A stretch of DNA of 5,367 nt from JBDRGX01 sp043817485 [NCBI: bacterium] (GTDB taxonomy: Bacteria; JBDRGX01): positions 1 to 5,367 of the forward strand of contig JBDRGX010000091.1 of assembly GCA_043817485.1 (NCBI GenBank), written 5' to 3'. Numbering within the stretch: position 1 is the stretch's first letter; every line of letters starts with the position of its first letter. Positions 1 through 5,367 of this stretch are shown in pieces. A program made the translations under genes and the position numbers. Under the pieces are notes generated by a model. It was not told the DNA's origin and did not search any database. It was given only the letters and a program-made list of their open reading frames with translations.

Positions 1-2
1 TA

Positions 3-1403
3 GCTACAGAACAACCAAATGGAAGAAAAATAGTAAAAGATACAAAGGGAATTATTCATATTGTTTTTTCAGATGGCAATAATATTATGTATACTAAATC
101 TAATGCAAACCAAAATACAGATTTTATTATTCCAATTATAATAGTAAGTGGTGATAATTTACAACATTGTGCTTTAGCTATTGATAGTAATAATAATTTA
201 CATTTAGTTTGGGATGAAGATGAACAAGAAATTTACTATAAAAAATGCATAAATGGAATTTGGAATAATAATATTTTTAATATTAGTGATACTCCAAAAG
301 ATAAATCACGCTTTCCTTCTATTGTAGTTGATAATAATAATAATGTTCAAGTATTTTGGGAAGATAGATTTCGCAGTGAAAATCAGTCTAATATTTTTTA
401 TCGCAAATATAATGCAATAACTGAAAATTGGTTAGTAGTAACACAAATTAATAATTCATTTAATAAAAAATCTGCAATGGTAGATGTTGATAAAGATTCT
501 CAAAATAATCTTTATGTAGTATGGGGTGAATACAACAATGCAGGAATAGGACAAGATGGAGTAAATATTTCTATGAGAAAATATAACTCTAAAGACGAAA
601 TTTGGGAACCAATTATTTCTAATTTAAGTAATACTAATTATTGGTCATGTGAACCTAATATTATAATTGATAATAATGATGTTATTCACTTATCCTGGGG
701 TGATGCAATACTTTCAGATACAGGAATTGTCATAGAAGAAAAAATTTATTATAGAAAATGTGTAAATGGAATTTGGGATCAAAAAAATACCATAATTGGA
801 AATTTTTCTAATCTTCGTTCTTTTTGTCCTAGTTTAAGCTATGATAATAATAATAATATTTATTGTACTTGGTTTACTGGAAGTTATGATGTCTCTAATG
901 ATACAGAAATATATTATCGTCAAAAAAAAATATCTGAAGAATGGGGAGAAATTATAAATATTTCTAATAGTATAGATAAAAATAATTATTGTCCAAGTAG
1001 TGCAAAAAAAATTGATGAAAAAATTGATATTGTTTGTGCAGAAAATACTGTTGATAAATTTTTTAATGTAATTTATTATTCTCATGAAATAGATACAAAT
1101 ATAGATAAAAAAATATTTTATAATAATAAAATAGGTAATTCATATCCAAATCCATTTAATCCCGAATGTTATATTCCATTAGAAATAACAAACAACAAAT
1201 CTTCAAATATAAATGCTAAAATAAAAATATATAATATCCTTGGCCAAGTAGTTAGAGAAGTAATTACAAATAATGCAAACAATTCAGTATATTGGGATGG
1301 AAGAGATAATTTAGGAAAAGAAATAAGTTCAGGAATGTATTTTTATGAAACAATTATAGACAACAAAACACAAAATTGTAAAAAAATGTTGATGTTGAAA
1401 TAA
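3..1403 (+). CDS. Secreted beta-propeller protein with FlgD-like/T9SS type A sorting tail (5' end outside window)
   Basis: The reading frame is open from base 3 and gives 466 visible residues before TAA. The ATG at 87 is internal: the 28 codons before it already form one propeller repeat (GRKIVKDTKGIIHIVFSDG). Seven repeats of about 45-60 residues follow each other (visible residues about 7-361), each of the form 'P-x-I-V-x-D-N-N-N-x-H-x-x-W ... I-Y-Y-R-K ... G-x-W', like sialidase/BNR-type blades. I see no canonical SxDxGxTW Asp-box. Residues 379-466 are a C-terminal domain starting NSYPNPFNP, with IYNILGQVVRE, WDGRDNLG and SGMYFY, ending KKMLMLK. In FCB-group bacteria this kind of tail directs proteins through the type IX system to the cell surface and is then removed. 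The signal peptide must lie upstream. The protein is probably a surface or released binding protein; no catalytic residues can be assigned, and ligand or enzyme activity is unknown. It is very rich in Asn, Ile and Lys, as expected from the AT bias. Confidence 0.85.
   Translation, partial: ATEQPNGRKIVKDTKGIIHIVFSDGNNIMYTKSNANQNTDFIIPIIIVSGDNLQHCALAIDSNNNLHLVWDEDEQEIYYKKCINGIWNNNIFNISDTPKDKSRFPSIVVDNNNNVQVFWEDRFRSENQSNIFYRKYNAITENWLVVTQINNSFNKKSAMVDVDKDSQNNLYVVWGEYNNAGIGQDGVNISMRKYNSKDEIWEPIISNLSNTNYWSCEPNIIIDNNDVIHLSWGDAILSDTGIVIEEKIYYRKCVNGIWDQKNTIIGNFSNLRSFCPSLSYDNNNNIYCTWFTGSYDVSNDTEIYYRQKKISEEWGEIINISNSIDKNNYCPSSAKKIDEKIDIVCAENTVDKFFNVIYYSHEIDTNIDKKIFYNNKIGNSYPNPFNPECYIPLEITNNKSSNINAKIKIYNILGQVVREVITNNANNSVYWDGRDNLGKEISSGMYFYETIIDNKTQNCKKMLMLK
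21..1085 (+). repeat. Seven propeller-blade repeats coded in the first gene
   Basis: The blades can be lined up on a shared core: a hydrophobic strand, a D-N-N-N-(N) turn, a strand ending in W or F plus an acidic residue, then an IYYRK-like strand and an aromatic 'GIW'. Approximate visible residues (residue 1 is the codon at base 3) are 7-33, 56-88, 105-143, 157-201, 217-258, 275-314 and 329-361. The turn is coded by GAT-AAT-AAT runs, most clearly near 330, 668 and 842, so the DNA shows phased AAT triplet runs. The last blade is the most degenerate. Further blades may lie upstream of the window, so the blade number of the folded propeller cannot be fixed. Confidence 0.7.
1137..1400 (+). other. 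C-terminal secretion/sorting domain (FlgD-like, T9SS type A style)
   Basis: This is the last 88 residues of the propeller protein. Seen directly: the YPNPFNP opening, the I-Y-N-I-L-G-Q-V-V-R strand, the W-D-G-R-D-x-x-G turn, S-G-M-Y-F-Y and a KKMLMLK end. This order is the hallmark of the Ig-like C-terminal domain shared by type IX secretion cargo and many FCB/WOR-3-type exported proteins. It implies an envelope with an outer membrane. Whether this genome encodes the Por/Spr machinery cannot be seen here. Confidence 0.85.
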
Positions 1404-1411
1404 TATTATAG

Positions 1412-1449
1412 ATTTTATAGAGATGCAAATTTTTGCATCTCTATAAAAT
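1412..1449 (+). terminator. Perfect 18-bp hairpin after the propeller gene, probable terminator
   Basis: The arm ATTTTATAGAGATGCAAA (1412-1429) is the exact reverse complement of 1432-1449, with two bases between, so the RNA loop would be about 4 nt (ATTT) on a 7-bp GATGCAA stem plus the outer pairs. It starts 9 bases after the TAA of the propeller gene, as expected for a terminator. There is no immediate T-tract after it; the nearest run of Ts is at about 1464-1471. It may therefore act as an RNA 3'-end stabiliser or a weak terminator rather than a classical intrinsic one. Being symmetrical, it looks the same on both strands. Confidence 0.6.
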
Positions 1450-1498
1450 ATTAAAGCAATAATTTCTTTTTCCAAAATAGTAAGTAATCACATTTATC

Positions 1499-1526
1499 AA
1501 AGTATATTACTTTAATACTTTTTTTT
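1499..1526 (+). terminator. Weak AT-only hairpin with T-tract, possible second terminator
   Basis: AAAGTAT (1499-1505) pairs with ATACTTT (1515-1521) around a 9-nt loop, and the Ts run on to 1526, giving an eight-base T-tract (1519-1526). The shape fits an intrinsic terminator behind the stronger hairpin at 1412-1449. The stem has one G-C pair only, so in this AT-rich background it could be chance. Confidence 0.3.
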
Positions 1527-1532
1527 AAAAAA

Positions 1533-1587
1533 GCAAAAAAATATGTAAATAATTTAAAAATACTACACTACTTTTTACATTTTTTGC
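1533..1587. repeat. Imperfect inverted repeat upstream of the exonuclease gene
   Basis: GCAAAAAAATATGTAAA (1533-1549) faces TTTACATTTTTTGC (1574-1587) across 24 bases. The match is GC, six A/T pairs and TGTAAA, with a three-base bulge in the left arm. It ends about 45 bases before the exonuclease ATG, where a promoter or operator would be expected. I could not pick a convincing -35/-10 pair with normal spacing: TTTACA at 1574 and TACAAT at 1602 are 22 bases apart. Nothing else is visible in the spacer 1450-1631 beyond A and T tracts. Confidence 0.3.
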
Positions 1588-1619
1588 AATATATATTTTT
1601 ATACAATTTTTAATTTTTT

Positions 1620-1625
1620 AAAGGA
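1620..1625 (+). promoter_or_regulatory. Ribosome binding site of the exonuclease gene
   Basis: AAAGGA lies six bases before the ATG at 1632. It is a good anti-Shine-Dalgarno match in an otherwise A/T-only leader and supports this start codon. Confidence 0.7.
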
Positions 1626-1631
1626 AAAAAT

Positions 1632-2486
1632 ATGGATAAATTTTTTATTTTAGATGGACAAGGACTTCTTTATAAAGCTTATTATGCTCTTCCTCCATTA
1701 ACAGATAAACAAGGAATGGTAGTAAATGCTATTTTGGGAGTTTCAAGAATGCTATTAAAATTAATTAAAGAAAATTCGCCCGAATATATTGCAATTTGTT
1801 TTGATCTTCCAAAACCAACTTTTAGACATCTTAAATATAATCAATATAAAATTCAAAGAAAAAAAACACCAAGTGAATTAATTTCTCAAATTTTGCCTTT
1901 AAAAAATATAATTAAAAATTTTCAAATTCCTATTTTTGAATTAGAAGGATTTGAAGCAGATGATTTAATTGCTACATTAACAGAAAAAACAAAAAAAGAT
2001 TTAGTAGAAATAATTATTATTAGCAATGATAAAGATATTTTGCAATTAGTTAATGAAAAAGTGAAAGTTTTATTTAATAAAAAAGGATTATCAGATTTGA
2101 TTACTTATGATTTAAAAAAAGTCATAGAAGAAAAAAAATTTTTTCCTATTCAATTTCCTGATATAGTTGGTTTAATAGGAGATCAATCGGATAATATTCC
2201 AGGAATAAATGGAATTGGACCTAAAACAGCTTTAAAATTAATTAAAGAATATGGATCATTAGAAAAAATTTATGAAAATATTTCTTTAATTTCTCCATAT
2301 ACTTTAAAAAATAATCTTATAAATTCTAAAGAAATTGCCTTTTTAAGCAAAGAATTAGCTATTTTAAAAAAAGATGTACCTATAGATTTTAATTTGGAAG
2401 AATGTAGATTTAAAGGAATAGATAAAGAAAAATTAAAAGATTCATTTGCTTATTATAATTTTAATTCTTTATTACCCTTTATTTAA
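1632..2486 (+). CDS. Stand-alone 5'-3' exonuclease (DNA polymerase I N-terminal type, H3TH family)
   Basis: This 284-aa protein matches the 5' nuclease (FEN-like) domain of DNA polymerase I along its whole length. That domain removes RNA primers and 5' flaps during Okazaki fragment maturation and repair. Acidic metal-site residues are all present: D8 in the LDGQGLLYKAYYAL opening, D58 in CFDLPKPTFRH, E108/D110/D111 in GFEADDLIA, D133/D135 in SNDKDILQLV, and D184/D187 in GDQSDNIPG. The DNA-binding helix-hairpin-helix (H3TH) follows, with GINGIGPKTALKLIKEYGSLE (about 191-211, conserved Gly195, Gly197 and Lys199). R76 in YKIQRKKTP fits the helical arch. The protein ends at about the point where the exonuclease domain of full PolA (often about 900 aa) gives way to the next domain, and nothing polymerase-like follows in any frame before the convergent gene. 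The start is well supported: the motif begins at residue 3 and an RBS precedes it. Separate exonuclease and polymerase genes are known, for example in Aquificales. An ExoIX/Xni-like role is the alternative, but the sequence is PolA-like. Confidence 0.93.
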   Translation: MDKFFILDGQGLLYKAYYALPPLTDKQGMVVNAILGVSRMLLKLIKENSPEYIAICFDLPKPTFRHLKYNQYKIQRKKTPSELISQILPLKNIIKNFQIPIFELEGFEADDLIATLTEKTKKDLVEIIIISNDKDILQLVNEKVKVLFNKKGLSDLITYDLKKVIEEKKFFPIQFPDIVGLIGDQSDNIPGINGIGPKTALKLIKEYGSLEKIYENISLISPYTLKNNLINSKEIAFLSKELAILKKDVPIDFNLEECRFKGIDKEKLKDSFAYYNFNSLLPFI

Positions 2487-2502
2487 AAATCAATTTTTTT
2501 TT

Positions 2503-2528
2503 GAATTATTCTAAATTCTGTTTTTTTT
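2503..2528 (+). terminator. Small hairpin plus T-tract after the exonuclease gene, possible terminator
   Basis: GAATT (2503-2507) pairs with AATTC (2514-2518) over a 6-nt loop, followed by TG and eight Ts (2521-2528). It lies 17 bases after the TAA of the exonuclease gene, a good place to end its transcript before the convergent leuC. The five-pair stem is weak. An earlier run of nine Ts (2494-2502) has no clear stem. Confidence 0.35.
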
Positions 2529-2532
2529 CTTC

Positions 2533-2557
2533 ATTTTTAATTCCTAATTTTTAATTC
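2533..2557. repeat. Tandem 11-bp direct repeat in the convergent spacer
   Basis: ATTTTTAATTC occurs at 2533-2543 and again at 2547-2557, a 14-base period. On the - strand it reads GAATTAAAAAT separated by TAG. This looks like a short remnant of an AT-rich simple tandem array of the 'GAATTAAAAAT' kind. It lies outside both genes. Function unknown. Confidence 0.5.
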
Positions 2558-2570
2558 TCTTCTGTCTCCC

Positions 2571-2595
2571 ATATTTTAAACTGAAAATATTTTTT
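2571..2595 (+). terminator. AT-only hairpin with short T-run at the leuC 3' end
   Basis: ATATTTT (2571-2577) pairs with AAAATAT (2584-2590) over the loop AAACTG, and five Ts follow on the + strand, the last two inside the leuC stop codon complement. It could stop + strand read-through into leuC, or mark the leuC transcript end, as it starts three bases after that stop. With no G-C pair in the stem, it may be chance. Confidence 0.25.
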
Positions 2596-3838
2596 ATTCT
2601 GGAAAAGCAATTTTTCCTTTAATTGCTGACATAGCTGCAATAGCTGGATTTGATAAATAAACTTTACTTTTCGTATCTCCCATTCTACCTACAAAATTTC
2701 TATTAGTAGTAGCAATTGCTACTTCCCCAGGAGCTAAAATCCCCATATGTCCACCTAGACAAGGACCACAAGTTGGAGTACTAACTACTGCTCCAGCTTC
2801 AATAAATATTTCAATAAATCCTTTTTTAATCGCTTCTAAATAAATTTGTTGAGTCCCTGGAATAATAATAGTTCTTACATCTGGATGAACTTTTTTGCCT
2901 TTTAAAATTGAAGCAGCAATATCTAAATCTTCTATTCTACCATTAGTACAAGATCCTATTACTACTTGATCAACAAATACTTCTTCTATTTCTGAAATAG
3001 GTTTTACATTACTTGGAAGATCTGGACAAGCTACTTGTGGTTCAATTTTGCAACAATCTATTTCAATTATTTGTTCATATTTAGCATCTTTATCAGATGT
3101 AAAAATTTTATAATCTCTTTTTGCTCTATTTTTTAAATAAGATAATGTTATTTCATCTACAGAAATAATTCCATTTTTAGCACCTGCTTCAATTACCATA
3201 TTGCACATTGTTAATCTTCCACTCATATCCAATTCATCAATTACTTCTCCAGTAAATTCCATTGATTTATATAAAGCACCATCAACACCTATTTTCCCAA
3301 TAGTATATAAAATCAAATCTTTTCCACTAACCCATTTATTAAGTTTTCCATAATAAATAAATTTTATGCTTGAAGGAATTTTAAACCATAATTTTCCAGT
3401 TAACATTGCTGCAGCCAAATCTGTACTTCCTACTCCAGTAGAAAATAATCCTAATGCTCCATAAGTACAAGTATGAGAATCTGCTCCAATAACTAAATCC
3501 CCTGATACTACTAAGCCCTGTTCTGGTAAAAGACAATGTTCAATTCCCATTTTACCAATTTCAAAATAATTAGTAATCTTTTGAGTTTTAGCAAATTCTC
3601 GTAATTTTTTACATTGAATAGCTGATTTAATATCTTTATTTGGAGTAAAATGATCTGGTACTAAAACAATTTTTTCTTTATCAAATACTTTTGTTCCATT
3701 TTTATAAAATTCATCTATAGCCAAAGGTGCAGTAACATCATTCCCTAATATTAAATCTACTTCTGCTTCAATTAATTCATTGGGCTCTACAAATTCTTTT
3801 TTACAATGATACGCTAAAATTTTTTCTGTAATGGTCAT
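2594..3838 (-). CDS. leuC: 3-isopropylmalate dehydratase large subunit (LeuC, HacA/archaeal-type family)
   Basis: This aconitase-family [4Fe-4S] enzyme interconverts 2- and 3-isopropylmalate in leucine biosynthesis (cytosol), working with the small swivel subunit LeuD. From the ATG at 3838 the protein is 414 aa, the usual length of the short HacA-type LeuC. It opens [14 protein letters not shown], followed by [34 protein letters not shown] and the active-site stretch [13 protein letters not shown] (about 118-130). The cluster ligands are all present: C297 in VIGSCTNGR, then C357 and C360 in [19 protein letters not shown] and a [13 protein letters not shown] stretch close the protein. The frame could begin at an ATG at 3865 (nine more residues, MKLNGWRIN), but that would overlap the cyclase gene, those residues are not family-like, and GGAGG sits six bases before 3838. 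It is the last gene of a - strand unit led by a cyclase, and no leuD follows. The closely related homoaconitase large subunit is the main alternative. Confidence 0.92.
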   Translation of the reverse strand: MTITEKILAYHCKKEFVEPNELIEAEVDLILGNDVTAPLAIDEFYKNGTKVFDKEKIVLVPDHFTPNKDIKSAIQCKKLREFAKTQKITNYFEIGKMGIEHCLLPEQGLVVSGDLVIGADSHTCTYGALGLFSTGVGSTDLAAAMLTGKLWFKIPSSIKFIYYGKLNKWVSGKDLILYTIGKIGVDGALYKSMEFTGEVIDELDMSGRLTMCNMVIEAGAKNGIISVDEITLSYLKNRAKRDYKIFTSDKDAKYEQIIEIDCCKIEPQVACPDLPSNVKPISEIEEVFVDQVVIGSCTNGRIEDLDIAASILKGKKVHPDVRTIIIPGTQQIYLEAIKKGFIEIFIEAGAVVSTPTCGPCLGGHMGILAPGEVAIATTNRNFVGRMGDTKSKVYLSNPAIAAMSAIKGKIAFPE

Positions 3839-3839
3839 A

Positions 3840-5367
3840 TTAATCCTCCAACCATTTAACTTCATAAAGAGATATAACTTGTGATCTACCTCTTAAAATT
3901 AAAGATTCTGATTTAAAAACTTTTATTTTTTTTTTAATTTTTTCATAAGTATTTTCGCTAATAAGAATTTGATTTGCTAAAGCTCTTTCTTCTATTCTTG
4001 AAGCAATATTTACATTATCTCCAATTACTGTATACTCCATTCTTTGCATTGAACCAATATTACCAGCAACTACTTCTCCAGTATTAATGCCAATTCCAAT
4101 TTCAAATAATTCTTTACCTTCTTTCATCCAATCTTTTTTAATAATTTTTAAATGTTTTTGCATTTCAATAGCACATTGTACTGCTCTCAGGGTATCATTT
4201 GAATGAGAAAAAGGCGCTCCAAAAACTGCCATTAAACAATCTCCAATATATTTATCTACAGTTCCCTCATATTTAAAAATTAAATTTGTCATTTCTAAAA
4301 AATATTCATTTAATATTGCCATTGTAATAGTTGGATCCATTTTTTCTACATTAGAAGTAAAATTACGAATATCTGCAAAAAGAATAGTAACTTCTTTTTT
4401 TTCTCCACCTAAAGAAATTTCACCTTTTTCCTTTATGATTTTATCAACTACACTAGGAGAAAGATACCTTTGTAAATTACTTCTTAATCTAATTTCTTGT
4501 TGAATATTTTCATAAAGTCTCGCATTTTCAATAATAATAGATGATTGATTAGATAAAGCAGTTAACAAATCAAGATCTTCTTCTTTAAAAACACCAGTAA
4601 CTATATTAGTATCTACATAAATAATCCCTATTATTTTTCCTTTTATCCAAAGAGGTACACACATTGCAGATTTAATATCAAAAGCAGCAATACTAGCACC
4701 TTCTTTAAATCTCGGATCTTTACAAGCATCTTGTGTTAGAATAGATTGTTTATTTTTCAAACAACTTTCAACAATAGTTTTACTTATAGTAATTTTATCA
4801 GATGTTTTAGAATTTTTATAACGAACAACTTGAGGAATAAGTTCATTTGTTTTTTCATCTATTAACATTAAAAAAACTCTATCTACATTTAAAACAGTAA
4901 AAATAAAATCAACTATTCTATCTAATAATTTTTCTAAATCAAAAATAAAATTTATATCATTTCCAATCTGATAAAGAATGGCTAATTTTTTTTCTTGAAA
5001 TGATAATGCTTTTTTAATAGAGATTACATCTGTTTGTTCAATTGATTTAATAATAGTATTTGATTTTTCTAATACATTTCTTTCTTGACTTAAGATTACT
5101 TCTTCTACTTGTTTTTCTACAAATAAAAAATCAATTCTACCAATTCTTATTCTATCTCCATTTTTAATAGATGTTTTTGAAACAAGAATATCATTAACAA
5201 AAATTCCATTTTTACTATTTTGATCCTTAATAATATAAGTATTTTTTTCTTTAGTAATTATTGCATGTTTTCTTGAAACACTTATATCTGAAACAACAAT
5301 ATCATTAGAAAAAATTCTACCAATGGTAGTAATGTTTTTATTTAATTCAAAAACACATCCTTTATCA
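3840..5367 (-). CDS. FHA-GAF-class III adenylate cyclase (N-terminus outside window)
   Basis: The frame is open to the right edge (first full codon at 5366) and gives 508 visible residues. The ATG at 4868 is internal, within the GAF domain. Residues 1-83 are an FHA (phosphothreonine-binding) domain: IGR (R17), S31-R-K-H34, S-K-N53-G54 and NGDRIRIG. A likely helical linker follows (84-128), then a GAF domain (about 130-285) with DPRF, a SAMCVPL strand and the closing helix [17 protein letters not shown] see no NKFDE cyclic-nucleotide motif, so its ligand is unknown. The cyclase domain (about 300-508) opens [14 protein letters not shown] and has D332 in FADIRNFTS and D376 in [13 protein letters not shown] (metal sites), K372 and T446 (adenine selection; Lys/Thr marks class IIIb), and N453 and R457 in [10 protein letters not shown] (transition state). 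All catalytic residues are present, so it should make cAMP from ATP as a homodimer. Class IIIb enzymes are often bicarbonate-responsive. No membrane segment is visible, so it is likely cytosolic. Only a few N-terminal residues seem to be missing. It directly precedes leuC. Confidence 0.92.
   Translation of the reverse strand, partial: DKGCVFELNKNITTIGRIFSNDIVVSDISVSRKHAIITKEKNTYIIKDQNSKNGIFVNDILVSKTSIKNGDRIRIGRIDFLFVEKQVEEVILSQERNVLEKSNTIIKSIEQTDVISIKKALSFQEKKLAILYQIGNDINFIFDLEKLLDRIVDFIFTVLNVDRVFLMLIDEKTNELIPQVVRYKNSKTSDKITISKTIVESCLKNKQSILTQDACKDPRFKEGASIAAFDIKSAMCVPLWIKGKIIGIIYVDTNIVTGVFKEEDLDLLTALSNQSSIIIENARLYENIQQEIRLRSNLQRYLSPSVVDKIIKEKGEISLGGEKKEVTILFADIRNFTSNVEKMDPTITMAILNEYFLEMTNLIFKYEGTVDKYIGDCLMAVFGAPFSHSNDTLRAVQCAIEMQKHLKIIKKDWMKEGKELFEIGIGINTGEVVAGNIGSMQRMEYTVIGDNVNIASRIEERALANQILISENTYEKIKKKIKVFKSESLILRGRSQVISLYEVKWLED
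3845..3849 (-). promoter_or_regulatory. leuC ribosome binding site inside the end of the cyclase gene
   Basis: GGAGG on the - strand, six bases before the ATG at 3838, lies in the codons for the final Leu-Glu-Asp of the cyclase (ttg gag gat). It decides the leuC start in favour of 3838 over 3865. Its position in translated sequence, with the cyclase TAA (3842-3840) one base from the leuC ATG, suggests that ribosomes ending the cyclase help start leuC. Confidence 0.85.

Noticed and set aside
87-89. ATG at 87 as the start of the propeller gene
   Set aside because: The frame is open upstream to the window edge and the 28 earlier codons form a clear propeller repeat. There is no signal peptide after this ATG, though a secreted protein needs one.
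834-1085. 83-codon open frame on the - strand inside the propeller gene
   Set aside because: It is antisense to well-supported coding sequence. Its product is a low-complexity run of Ile, Phe and Thr produced by the AAT-rich repeats, with no RBS or family resemblance that I can see.
1574-1607. Promoter TTTACA (1574) with TACAAT (1602) for the exonuclease gene
   Set aside because: The spacing is 22 bases instead of about 17. Other hexamer pairs in this A/T-only stretch fit no better, so any call would be arbitrary.
2487-2593. Possible short gene or decayed polymerase segment downstream of the exonuclease
   Set aside because: The spacer is only 107 bases. A - strand ATG at about 2572 gives just eleven codons before a stop, and nothing resembles polymerase sequence.
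4866-4868. ATG at 4868 (- strand) as the start of the cyclase gene
   Set aside because: The same frame continues without a stop to the right edge and codes an FHA domain and the first half of the GAF domain. The ATG lies inside GAF.

Overview
The window is very AT-rich (roughly a quarter G+C by eye) and bacterial. It holds four protein genes, two of them cut by the window edges, and no RNA gene, transposon or CRISPR array that I can see. All four reading frames end in TAA. The first protein ends in a C-terminal domain of the FlgD-like / type IX secretion 'type A sorting' kind, which is typical of the Bacteroidota/Ignavibacteria/Cloacimonadota/Marinimicrobia (FCB) sphere and related uncultured phyla such as WOR-3. 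With the extreme AT bias and the short (414 aa) HacA-type LeuC, this suggests an uncultured FCB-like or WOR-3-like bacterium. That placement is an inference from protein style only.

Layout. On the + strand, bases 3-1403 are the 3' part of a secreted beta-propeller protein with a surface-targeting tail. It is followed by a perfect 18-bp hairpin (1412-1449) and an AT-rich spacer with weaker inverted repeats. Bases 1632-2486 (+) encode a stand-alone 5'-3' exonuclease equivalent to the N-terminal domain of DNA polymerase I, with no polymerase part. A short convergent spacer (2487-2593) holds T-tracts, a small hairpin and an 11-bp tandem direct repeat. On the - strand, reading inward from the right edge, a FHA-GAF-class III adenylate cyclase (3840 to beyond 5367) is followed after a single base by leuC (2594-3838), the large subunit of 3-isopropylmalate dehydratase.

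How the parts relate. The cyclase and leuC almost certainly share a transcript. The leuC ribosome binding site lies inside the last codons of the cyclase, so their translation may be coupled. A signalling enzyme next to a leucine biosynthesis enzyme is an unusual pair, and leuD is not next to leuC. The exonuclease and the propeller protein are separate units on the opposite strand.

Several obvious start codons are misleading. The ATG at 87 (propeller) and the ATG at 4868 (cyclase) are internal methionines of frames that stay open to the window edges. The first ATG of the leuC frame (3865) is less likely than the one at 3838, which has a good GGAGG site. I found no clear sign of a wholly new system. 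The most notable points are the stand-alone PolA-type nuclease and the cyclase-leuC coupling.
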